From: Protea cynaroides
Lineage: Eukaryota > Streptophyta > Magnoliopsida > Proteales > Proteaceae
Direction of reading: 5' to 3'
NCBI GenBank assembly: GCA_028583415.1
Contig: CM053269.1
Coordinates: 52,999,007-53,063,006, forward strand
Length of the DNA stretch: 64,000 bases
Part shown: one piece after another, positions 10,701 to 19,669 of the stretch
Position numbering within the stretch: position 1 is the stretch's first letter
How the letters are laid out: every line of letters begins with the position of its first letter
Notes under the pieces: model-generated
The model's input: the letters and a program-made list of their open reading frames with translations, nothing else
What the model was told of the DNA's origin: nothing
Databases searched by the model: none
Made by a program: the position numbers and the translations under genes

Positions 10701-13048
10701 CATTTCATGACTCAATAAAAGGCGATGAAGATCATGGAAGGGAAGGGCCTCAGACTTTGTAGCTAGTGCAGCAATTATGTCGTTGTAATCAGCTCCAAGA
10801 TTACGAAAAAACAATGACATTAAGCTCCTCTACAGAAAGTGGTTTATTGGATGCTGCCAGCTGGTCCGAAATATATTTAACCTCACGGAGGTATTCAGAA
10901 ATAGTTTTGTTACTTTTTACTATACCTTGGAGTTGCATGTGTAGTTGTAGAATACTGGTGTAAGATAAGGTGCCAAAGGTAGAACGTAAAGCCGACCATA
11001 CTGCTGCAGCCGAGTTCAAGCCAATTACATATAGAAGGACTTCCGGGCTAAGAGAGAAAATCAACCAGCTTAGGACCATTTGATCCTTACGGATCCAGTC
11101 TTCATAGCTAGGATTAGGAAGAATGGTGATGGTAGGTGGAGCAGAATTCTCCGAAGGAGAAGTGGGAGTGGCGGTGGTGGTGGTGATTGTCAGGGGTGGA
11201 CTTGGCTTAGTGCCATCAACAAAGCCAATCAAATCATAGCTCCTAAGAAGAGGGAGGAGTTGAGTAGTCCATAGAAGATAATTATCATACTGTAGTTTAA
11301 TGGAAAGATGATGTTGAACATTAGGAGAGGAAGAGATTGAACGCATAGAAACAAAGTAGGAACAAGAGAATATCCGTTGAAGCGGTCCATGTAAACCAAA
11401 TTTTGGATTGATCAAAATTGTTTACATTGTGTATTTGAATTACAAATTTTGAATTTGAATCTTTGTAAAACTGATGAAAGAAATTAAAAGCTGGATATCA
11501 AATCCGGTTATTGTTTTTGTAAGTTACAAATTTTGAATTTGAATATTTGTAACTATTGAGAGATTCTCTCTTTAATTTTGTAATTCAAAAATTGATTTTG
11601 AATCTTTGTAACGGTGAGAATTCAAATTCATAATTTGAATTTNNNNNNNNNNNNNNNNNNNNNNNNNNNNNNNNNNNNNNNNNNNNNNNNNNNNNNNNNN
11701 NNNNNNNNNNNNNNNNNNNNNNNNNNNNNNNNNNNNNNNNNNNNNNNNNNNNNNNNNNNNNNNNNNNNNNNNNNNNNNNNNNNNNNNNNNNNNNNNNNNN
11801 NNNNNNNNNNNNNNNNNNNNNNNNNNNNNNNNNNNNNNNNNNNNNNNNNNNNNNNNNNNNNNNNNNNNNNNNNNNNNNNNNNNNNNNNNNNNNNNNNNNN
11901 NNNNNNNNNNNNNNNNNNNNNNNNNNNNNNNNNNNNNNNNNNNNNNNNNNNNNNNNNNNNNNNNNNNNNNNNNNNNNNNNNNNNNNNNNNNNNNNNNNNN
12001 NNNNNNNNNNNNNNNNNNNNNNNNNNNNNNNNNNNNNNNNNNNNNNNNNNNNNNNNNNNNNNNNNNNNNNNNNNNNNNNNNNNNNNNNNNNNNNNNNNNN
12101 NNNNNNNNNNNNNNNNNNNNNNNNNNNNNNNNNNNNNNNNNNTGTAACCGGTGAGAGATTCTCTCCTTAACACCTTTTATAGGTGTCACCCTCGGAAAAC
12201 TTCGAGCGAAAACTAGCAACAATAGAAACTAAATAAATCAAACCAATTACTAATCAATTTTGATTTAAGAATCGATTAATAATTGATTCAATTTTGATTT
12301 ATGTTCCATCTGGAATCAAACCGATTGACACAGAATATGTTATTCTTTCTGTTCTTTATGAATAAAAATATGAAGATTTGCAAGAAAAATGGGCAGGTTA
12401 GCAGGAGCAGCACTGATAGCTCCAGTTATCAACTACTGGTGGTCTGGATTTCCGGCCAATTTATCAAGGGAGGCCTACAAGCAACAGTGCTTGCCGGACC
12501 AATGGGCGGTCAGGGTGGCCCATTACACGCCATGGCTCGTTTACTGGTGGAACACTCAAAAATGGTTCCCTTCTTCAAGCGTTGCAGCCTTCTCTCCTGA
12601 TATCCTTTCTCCCCCAGATAAACAGCTCATCACCCACTTCATATCCAGACAATATGCGGTAATATTTTGATTTTAATATGTTTATCTAAATTTTCCTTTC
12701 GTTTGTGATGATTATTAACTGATTGTTCTCTCTTGGGTGACCTGGGTTCAGGCACAGATCAGACAACAAGGTGAATATGAATCTCTGCATCGTGACATGA
12801 TAATTGGGTTTGGGAACTGGGAATTCGACCCCATGGATCTTGAGAATCCATTTTCAAACAAAGAAGGCTCAGTACACTTGTGGCATGGAGAAGTAGATAG
12901 GTTTGTGCCTGTTACCTTGCAACGGTACATTGCTGGGAAGCTCCCATGGATTCACTACCATGAGGTAAGGGGTTCAGGCCACCTGCTCTCGTACGCAGAG
13001 GGTATAAGTGATGTTATCATCAGAACACTTTTGCTTGGAGAGAAGTAA
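4772..13048 (+). CDS. Alpha/beta-hydrolase fold protein, copy A (4 exons, 7-kb intron 2)
   Basis: Exons are 4772-5026, 5138-5349, 12397-12658 and 12752-13048. All junctions are GT-AG and phases match copies B and C. They join to a 341-residue protein with no stop or frameshift. The N-terminus (MKKIALALLIVILGW) is a hydrophobic signal-anchor, so membrane association is likely. The family motifs are HGFD near residue 70, FDRAGYGESDPNP, the nucleophile elbow GYSMG (Ser140), Asp292 in HGEVDRFVP and His320 in GSGH. The family is a plant alpha/beta-hydrolase group whose substrate is not known to me; a serine esterase or lipase-type activity is inferred. Introns are 111, 7047 (including 500 N) and 93 nt. 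Intron 2 holds nested transposons, so expression may be altered although the coding exons are intact. The start was chosen by alignment with B and C. Confidence 0.88.
6572..6911 (-). repeat. 3' LTR of the intron-2 Copia element
   Basis: 340 bp with TG...CA ends. It carries TATA-like ATTATAAATATAC on the minus strand (about 6630-6645) and three internal subrepeats around GAATTTGAATCTTTGTAACC. The equivalent TATA segment is deleted from the other LTR. Confidence 0.88.
7066..11346 (-). pseudogene. Copia Gag-Pol polyprotein, frameshifted
   Basis: Read on minus from 11346. Gag comes first (HLSIKLQYDNYLLW). A zinc knuckle CX2CX4HX4C follows at 10512-10471. The protease motif is DTAATHH near 10362, where the usual form is DTGA or DSGA. 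The integrase runs 10092-9727 and 9501-8950, with HARLGHP and HTHEQNGTAEWK. Reverse transcriptase runs 8712 to about 7740 and keeps YVDDI at about 7864-7878. RNase H is at 7704-7066 (SDADWAGCVDDRRSTGGF, SSTEAEY). Several frameshifts separate these blocks, and foreign DNA of about 225 bp interrupts the integrase at about 9502-9726. The order PR-IN-RT-RH identifies Copia. It cannot encode a working polyprotein. Confidence 0.9.
9502..9726. other. Unidentified insertion in the Copia integrase
   Basis: Integrase text stops after YVSSTNNP and resumes at YFLSFIDDY. The roughly 225 bp between has poly-A/T tracts at both sides and a GC-rich piece (GGTAGGCGGGCGGGC). Its origin is unknown to me, and no target duplication was found. 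Confidence 0.6.
11390..12172 (-). repeat. 5' LTR of the intron-2 Copia element (contains an assembly gap)
   Basis: Known parts 11390-11642 and 12143-12172 align along the 3' LTR at 6572-6911, apart from a deletion of about 45 bp that includes the TATA segment. The 500-N run lies where the other LTR has only about 7 bases. Confidence 0.88.
11643..12142. other. Assembly gap, 500 N
   Basis: Exactly 500 N, a placeholder length, inside a Copia LTR and inside intron 2 of gene A. Confidence 1.
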
Positions 13049-13434
13049 ACAGTGATCTCCCCTGCGTTAGAAATTAGAAGATGATGGTCATTATTGTCTC
13101 TGTTTGTGCCTGTAAAAAAAATCAATAAATGAACTTGTACTAGAGATCTACTGAAATTTGAAGGCTATTTTATGTTCTTGAGAGTTCAGGATGCACAAGA
13201 ACAGATGCCTTAGCTCCAATTCATTTCACATATATCATGCTCCACTCCATCTTAATTCTATACCATTCATAGCTCTGATCAAGCCCTGAAAATGTTTGTT
13301 AATACTGGAAAATAAGTATCAAATCCTATATAAAGTGATAGAATCTATTTCTGAATTGTGGGGAATTGTCCCATGTGTTCAGCAGCTCCATTTGGAGATG
13401 ATGAAACCCACTTCATGAGAAAGTGGACGGTGAG
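13049..13434. other. 3' flank of gene A
   Basis: Contains the 3' UTR (CAATAAATGAACTTG near 13120 is a plausible polyadenylation signal). No further gene was seen before the TRIM element. Confidence 0.4.
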
Positions 13435-13926
13435 TGACAAGTTTTTAATTCAAAAGTTCGAACTAATAAGTGGAGGGACTCTCCATATATAAGACCCCAA
13501 GATTCTAATCTCATTAGTAACGTGAGCCTATTCCCAATACTCCCCTTCACATGTAATCCAACCGTTAGGTGGTGTATATGTGGTAGTATATGTGGCAATA
13601 CAATATACTTTTCAAGTGATTGGACCCTCTTCTTGGGTGACTGGTCCCTCCCTCTTCTTGGGTGACTAATCTCTCTTTTTGGTGACATATAGTCTCTCTT
13701 TTGGGTGATCGTCCCTTTTTGGGTGACCATAGTCCCTCTTTTGTATATCTGTCGTCCCTCTTTTGGTGACTTGGCCTCTTGTGAGGATTACTATGAGAGG
13801 GAACTTGGAGTTCTAATACCATGTCAAGTTTGCAACTCAAAAGTTCGAACTAGTAAGTGGAGGGATTCTCCATATATAAGATCCCAAGATTCCAATCCCA
13901 TTAGCAATGTGGGACTATTCCCAATA
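13435..13926 (-). mobile_element. TRIM element, family 1 (105-bp LTRs)
   Basis: Two direct repeats of 105 bp (13435-13539 and 13822-13926) start TGTTGGGAATA or TATTGGGAATA on minus and end CTTGTCA/CTTGACA. On minus the 5' LTR is followed by a primer-site motif (ATGGTATTAGAAC), and a purine tract (GTGAAGGGGAG) precedes the 3' LTR. The interior has no coding capacity and carries repeats of the type CTTTTTGGGTGAC. At 492 bp it fits a terminal-repeat retrotransposon in miniature. Confidence 0.8.
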
Positions 13927-14095
13927 ATGAATCCGTATGGAATCATTGTTATGGCAAAAGGTAATCCTTTCAAATGGAATCTTTCAATGAGAGTTTCCCA
14001 AAAAACCCCTTAAAGAACCTTTGAACCTATGCATTACAGCCACATACTTCAAATCTTCTCCTCCAAGAGAATCTGGAGGGGGCGCAACCTCCCCT

Positions 14096-14267
14096 ATTCT
14101 CTTGAAGGAGAGGATGTGGATCCTTCGGGGTGAACCTCAAGTTATGTTGTAGAGCGTGCACGACAACCCAATGAGGGCGACACCTCTCTTCCAAATTCTC
14201 TTGGATGAGAGGATGTCGATCCTTCGTGGTGAACCTCAAGTTACGTTGCAGAGCGTGCGCGACAACT
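14096..14267. repeat. Direct tandem repeat, 99-bp period
   Basis: Units beginning ATTCTCTTG at 14096 and 14195 share GGTGAACCTCAAGTTA, GAGCGTGC and CGACAAC. A single related copy is at about 40910-40955 downstream of gene C. The hairpin-prone sequence (CTCCAAGAGAATCTGGAGG) just upstream suggests a degraded foldback element. Confidence 0.6.
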
Positions 14268-14339
14268 GCATGGCTCACGGCTGGTGCTGCGTGGTGCTTT
14301 TTTGAGTGCTGCGTGGCACTTGTTGTCCCACATGGCATG

Positions 14340-16980
14340 TGTCTGTCTGCTGCATGATCTCATGGCCATATGGTCTAGCTACCACAGTGCAGCATTGCTG
14401 CCACATCATCGCTTTCTCTCTCCTCATTTTCTCGCATCCGTCCCTCCTTTTATATCTCCATTATGCTATCTTCCCCACTTAACATTATACACATCATCAG
14501 AGCCACACTGCAATATCACCGGTGGAGCCCATATTCTCTCTCATTTTCTGTATCATCATTTTTTTTTCTATTATTTTATCATCACCATATCACCAACATG
14601 GGATTCATACTACAATGTCATTAGTAGGACCCACATTCTCTCCTCATTTTGTCTTTATTTTTACTTAACCAACAACAATTACTATCATAGTCGGCTTGTT
14701 TGACATTTACAATAAAGTGCCCAACAAATACTTCTCACCTACAATTGAACTCATCTTCTCATTTTCTCTATCATTATTTTTTCTTTCTTTTTCTATTATT
14801 TTATCATCACCATATCACCAACATGGGACTCATACTTTAATAGTTCGATGTCATTAGTGGAACCCACATTCTCTCCTCATTTTGTCTTTATTTTTACTTC
14901 ACCAACAACAATTAATATCATAGTTGGCCTGTTTGCCAACCCTTACAATACAGTGCCCAACAAATACTTCTCACCTACAATTGCACACATGTTATTACTT
15001 GTAATTATTACTTGTAAGACTGTCAATTGATTCAGTTTCACATACACAACACACTATGCGCACTTCATTGCAGCAATGGAGGCAGTTCACATAAAAAAAA
15101 ATCCAATAATTGCTCATCTCCATAGTCTTTTATTGAAATTTTAATGTATTATTAGATTTAAAATATTAATTTATTATTTTATAAATAATTATTGAAGAGA
15201 TTAGACACCAAAATGATTAATAAGTGTGACTATTGATGACACATCTAAATGGTCAATAAACATGAGGGTTGATTGTTGTCTTCTGTTGTCATTTTGTGTT
15301 CTATTAGATTCATAATATTAATTATTATTTTACAAGAGGTTGTTGAAGAGATTTGTCTCTTCTTAATAGGCATAATAAGGACATAAATGACCAATAGATG
15401 TAACTATTGGTGATATATCTAAAATAGTCAATAAACTTGTCCATTGGGAGAAACATAATTTTTGGACAATATTCTTTTGTGACAACCATTGGTGATGTCT
15501 TTTCTTCTCCTATATATAAAGAGAAGGTTTAGCCCTTTAAATATAAGACAACAATAAAAATGAGGTTTAACCCTTTAAATATAAGACAACAATAAAAATA
15601 ACAATGTTAGTCTCACTATTATTGTATTGATTTTATCTATTGAACATAGCCTTCTCAATTTCTAAGTAAACCATAAAGGTAGGTGAAACACTTTCTGATT
15701 TTTTTAGTGTTGTTTTATCTTGAAAATCGATTTGCAAATAATCCAGTTTGCACCATAGGGGAGACTACAATTTTAAATATTGAAGATTGGTCCACATTAG
15801 AGATGTTGAGAATTGTCTCACATTGCTTAGAGATTGAAATCTTGGGTGTCTTATGTATGTGAGAGTCCCCGCATTTACTAGTTTGAACTTGAGTTGAAAA
15901 TTCAACATGGCATCAGAACTTCAAGTTCCCTCTCATACAGTATCCAAGAAAAGGATTTGGTCACCCAAATAAAAAAGAGGGACATGTATGGTAACCCTAG
16001 AGGAGCTAGCCACCTAAAAAACAGAGATAGTCTGGTACTTGTTCCTAATGCCATGTATACATCATCCAACAGTGCATGGGTCTACACGTGAGGGGGAGTG
16101 TTGAGGATTTTTTAACATTAGAAATGTAGAGAATAATCCCACATTGCTTAGAGATTGAAATTTTAGGTGTCTTATATATGTGAAAGCCCAATAATTACTT
16201 GTTTGGATTTTTGAACTGGAAACTTCAACATTAAGGAGAGTAGTTTTGACTACGACTCAACTCTACTATTCATTTACCGCAGGTTGTACATCAATTTAAT
16301 AGTGATTTTGATGCCTACTTTGATGAGTTCATAAATACATACATAGAATATTTGAGTAAGTCATTTTTAAGTTTATTTATAATTATATATCTCATGTTCA
16401 TCTCATATGTCTAAGATGATGTTTGTGGTACATATATTACAATAATTTAAAAATCTTAATTTCTCTTGATACATTACTCATATTTCTTAATACTATAGAT
16501 ATGTGACACTGGTTGAAAGATTATAGCATTGCATATGGCTAGTACATTGCCGTTACTTTTGTGCCAAAAATTAGAAAACCTTTTTTTAATGGGTCTTACT
16601 CTTAGTTACACTAGAGGAGAGTTGAATTTGGGACCTCATCCCAACCCTTGTTAAAAAAAAAAAAAAAAAAAACCTATCCAACCAAACAAATGAAATTAAA
16701 GAACCCAATCAAAGTTCCTTAGTTATTGAGTGAACCGCTATTGGGGGGACCTTTTTCTTAAAAATGGGTATCTCATTTGTCAGGACCAGACATAATAGTG
16801 GCTGGCATGACACTTCATTGAGAGGTTGGGTTTTAAATGACACACACTTGTTTGGTCTCGCCATTGTTGGTGATAGTTGTTCTATTGTTTGGTGACACCT
16901 GGTAGTTGGTAGTAAAGCAATTATTTCTCAAAATTTTCTGTTAAAGCAATAAAGTTTAGAAACATTTTCTCATATGCAAT
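14340..16980. repeat. Duplicated downstream block, copy A
   Basis: This block recurs after gene B (about 21955-24190) and after gene C (about 41665-44367). It has the same order of landmarks: CACATTATGCTA-type segments, two AC/CAT-rich stretches, the sequence GTTTCACATACACAACAC with CTTCATTGCAGCAATGGAGG, a TRIM element, and CTGGCATGACACTTCATTGA. No gene was recognised. It marks the duplicated unit that carries the hydrolase genes. Confidence 0.7.
15778..16230 (+). mobile_element. TRIM element, family 2 (copy in block A)
   Basis: LTRs are 15778-15907 and 16099-16230, about 130 bp each, ending TTCAACA. The primer-site motif ATGGCATCAGAAC follows the first LTR and GTGAGGGGGAG precedes the second. 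TTAAG follows the right end. There is no coding capacity. The element sits at the same place in blocks B and C, so it predates the duplications. Confidence 0.8.
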
Positions 16981-18092
16981 TTGATTGTGGAGTCCATTCC
17001 TTTATAATCTTTAAATTTATCTTACGAGCATTTGTTGGAGAAGTGAGAGATGTATCCAGCTTTGTGTGGTTGGTTTTGGAAAAAGAGGTTTCATTAATTC
17101 TTCTGTGAAACTCCAAATTAATGGTGTGCTTTAGTCGTCTTCTGTTAGTTGAGATGGCGGGGGGAGATCAGTAGTTGAGATGGCGACACGAGCGTGTAGA
17201 GAAAGATAACCCTTTAATAATTGTAATTGTCATAGAGGAGTATTTGGACCTAATCCCTGTACTGATGTTGAGACAATTAGTTTTCTAGTAACTGGTAAAC
17301 AACCCATACCATACTTTTGTTATAGATAAGAATTGTGTGGGTACTTTCTGTTTGCGTGTCAATTTTTGGTTCACATCGTGTCTTCGATGTTGGATCGATT
17401 GATTAAAACCCGAATTGATTTGCATTATTTACTAAACAAGTTGGGTTTAGACCCCAGTTGATTATTAATCGATTGTTTACGGTGTAAAGGGTGCAACCCG
17501 TCAATCGTACTGATTAAATGATAGTTAAATTAAGTCCTTAAATGGCTAAATATCTCTCATTTCTCTCCCTCATTCTACTTCTTCATTTAGGTTATGTTTT
17601 TTTAATTAAAAACTTAAAATAGACTATTATGTTGTGAATGCAGAACAAATAATGATAAATTAAAACAGAATATAGCCCAAGGGTTGTGCTTTTTTTTTTT
17701 TTTTCATTGTGATGAGCAGGATTGGGATGATTAGCATAAGATCGAATAGTATAACTGATTATGGACCGATTGGTTTATTTCATTGAAGTCCACTAATAGA
17801 GTGATTAGGTATCGAGATCAACCGGATCGAATATAAATATGTCTCTTACAAATGAGAATCGATTAATTAAACATACCGATCATAGTACAAAATATTAAAT
17901 TAGTAATAATGGATTAAGCCCCATGGAAACCGATCAATGGACCCTTACATGAAGTAGTGATTATAAAACACACGCGTCTCCTCATATCAATGTTGGTTTT
18001 TTTCAATGGAAGAAGCACAAAGTCACGTATTGAAACTCCACCATTGGAAGAAGTATCAATATTGAAAGTCCACCATTGGAAGAAGGGGTGTC
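16981..18092. other. Intergenic, no gene seen
   Basis: AT-rich DNA with a poly-T run near 17690. From about 18000 the sequence matches the upstream parts of C (about 37580-37640) and of the remnant at about 44500 (GCACAAAGTCAC, CCACCATTGGAAGAAG). Confidence 0.45.
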
Positions 18093-18100
18093 ATTACCAT

Positions 18101-18496
18101 TAGGGGTGCAAGTTTTACCTTGACAATCCGAACCCGTCCAGGCCCGCCCTGAACGCTGGCAGGGTTGAACCCGGCCTAGGTTGCTTGTATTTGTCATATG
18201 TTTTAAGTTGTAATTGTTATTTGATAATTTGTTGTATGTTTAGGGTCAATCAGGATCAATATCAGGGTCAATCTAATCCTGAATCAGGGTTAATCTGGGT
18301 TGACCCGGCCCAACCCAGCCCTGTCAGGGTCAATCGGCGGAGTTAGGGTTAGGCCCAACCCTGTCAGGGTCAGGGTTAGGGTTATATATTTTCTGACCCT
18401 GACAGGGTTGGACTGGGTTAGGGTTAAGTTTCAATAGTCAGGGTTGGGGTTAGGGTTTCGAAAAACCCGACCCAATCCGGCCCTGTTGCAACCCTA
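18101..18496. mobile_element. hAT-type MITE with 8-bp target duplication
   Basis: The ends TAGGGGTGCAA and TTGCAACCCTA are terminal inverted repeats. The element is flanked by the perfect 8-bp direct repeat ATTACCAT (18093-18100 and 18497-18504). The interior is full of degenerate CAGGGTCAA/CAGGGTTAGG units. The homologous site upstream of gene C lacks it. A truncated relative ends at 47202. Confidence 0.88.
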
Positions 18497-19289
18497 ATTA
18501 CCATACTACCACTCTTTAATCTCTATGACTGAGGGAGGCTTCACCCCATTTTAAAATTTCTCTTGATGAGTGTTCAATGGTTTTGTCTTGGGGTGTAATT
18601 ATACCAGAGAGAAATCATACTATAATTACTTCAAATTTCAAAATTATATTTTAGATACCCAATGTTTAGAATAAGTTATAACGAGAATAATTCACGTGTA
18701 TGTATTTGTTTCTTTTATGGAATTTCATCATTATTCATACTCAATGGATCTCACACTATAGAAATAGGTCCCGAACTATATCGATGGTGAAAAGATGTCA
18801 TAAAGAATATATGTATTGTAAACAATACAAACTCAATTACGATTTAAGATGCCCCCTTCTCCCTTCCGACACTGTCATGACTCGTCCCACAATCACATGC
18901 TTCCTTCAGCAGCTTCTCCCTTGCAACCCCACCCCTGACCCTTTTGGGGATTTTGAATGTCAATGATTGCTTGGAAGGAATGGAAGGTTTGGTTTTCTGT
19001 GACCGAAAGGTCAGGAGGAAAAGAGTGGTAGTGGCCGCCGATAGAGGAAAGCCTATAGAGGTGCTGGGATTATGGATTTAGGAGCAGGGAGTGAGGTACA
19101 GAAAGATGTGGGTTTATGGGCCAATGTTGGAATTCTCAAAACGTAATAAAAATAACAAGACACGTAAAAAATAGAGAATTAATGGTAGCCCTTTTAACCA
19201 TACAAACGTCTCTTTTGAATTATTGTCCCATTATTGCCAATGGACAAGTGTAGCATTAGGATTCAGTGCTCAATCCTTGGTGTTTTAGA

Positions 19290-19545
19290 GAGGATGCGGA
19301 TCATCTGCGGATCATCCACTCCCACTGGGAGGACAGCGGTAACACAGTTCTGATGGTCGATATGTGGTTCTCGGTGAATTTAAGATTCACATTTGAGTCG
19401 ACATCCAGCAGACAAGCCAAGTTGACAGGTGGTGTCGACTCGAACGTGGGTCTGGGATTCACCTGAGAACCACGTGTCGGCCATCAAGATTGAATTGCCG
19501 CATCTTCCCAGAACCACTAGGAGGAGACAATATAAATCGATGGAT
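19290..19545. mobile_element. Foldback element in the promoter of gene B
   Basis: Inverted arms (GGTTCTCGGTGAATTTAAGATTC against GGGATTCACCTGAGAACC, with an outer GGATCAT/GGATCC) give a long imperfect hairpin of the same type as 4107-4348. The homologous promoter of gene C reads through without it, from CTCAATCCTTGG directly to TATTATTACACC. Confidence 0.65.
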
Positions 19546-19584
19546 CCATATCTTATTACACCAACTTGAGGTCCCCCCCCGCCC

Positions 19585-19625
19585 CTCTCTCTCTCTCTCT
19601 CTCAATTGCCAGTGATTTATAAAAG
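19585..19625 (+). promoter_or_regulatory. CT repeat and TATA-like box of gene B
   Basis: A (CT)n tract (19585-19603) lies just upstream of TATAAAAG (19618-19625), 45 bp before the ATG. The same arrangement is at C (38716-38756) and at the promoter-only remnant (46840-46876). A CAG acceptor-like site precedes the ATG, so a 5'-UTR intron is the alternative reading. Confidence 0.4.
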
Positions 19626-19669
19626 TTGGGAATCATTTGTGGTTTCTGATTTGGTCAAGCTCAGGTGCG

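Larger units (their letters stand above)
6572..12172 (-). mobile_element. Ty1/Copia retrotransposon, full length but decayed, in intron 2 of gene A
   Basis: Two LTRs (6572-6911 and 11390-12172) begin TGTTAAGG and end TTTACA when read on the minus strand. They are flanked by the same 5-bp target duplication CCTTT (6567-6571 and 12173-12177). A polypurine tract (GAGGGGGGA on minus, 6912-6920) adjoins the 3' LTR. No standard initiator-Met primer site follows the 5' LTR, and the leader before gag is only about 43 nt. The element is antisense to the host gene. It is about 5.1 kb without the N run. Confidence 0.9.
5865..12221 (+). mobile_element. Gypsy-type LTR, split by a Copia insertion
   Basis: The left part runs from about 5865 to 6571 and the right part from 12173 to 12221. 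It has a TATA box (CTATATATAGAAC, near 6373) and the Gypsy LTR hallmark CTGACTTAGACACC, and ends near TAGCAACA. Text interrupted at CTTCCTTT resumes after the Copia element as CCTTTTATAGGTGTCACC. No partner LTR or coding region was seen, which suggests a solo LTR. A 189-residue open frame at 5676-6245 lies across its start and is not a gene. Confidence 0.55.
5571..12333. mobile_element. hAT-like non-autonomous element, outer layer of the intron-2 nest
   Basis: The left end AAGGGTGTCAA (5571) and the degraded right end ATTGACACA (about 12325-12333) resemble the ends of elements at 52433-53079 and 41059-41663. Its own sequence is 5571 to about 5864 and 12222-12333; the rest is later insertion. 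Introns 2 of B and C match gene A up to the left boundary and lack this block. The target duplication is not clean, so the superfamily is tentative. Confidence 0.4.

Noticed and set aside
11572..12222. Long open frames across the first N run
   Set aside because: They consist almost wholly of undetermined bases inside a Copia LTR.
12748..12930. 60-residue antisense frames opposite hydrolase exon 4 (also 21428-21610 and 40412-40594)
   Set aside because: Their conservation follows from the sense coding sequence of the hydrolase; no independent signal supports them.
18240..18480. GGGTTAGGG-like units considered as interstitial telomere repeats
   Set aside because: The units are degenerate CAGGGTCAA/CAGGGTTAGG within an hAT-type MITE, not a regular TTTAGGG array.
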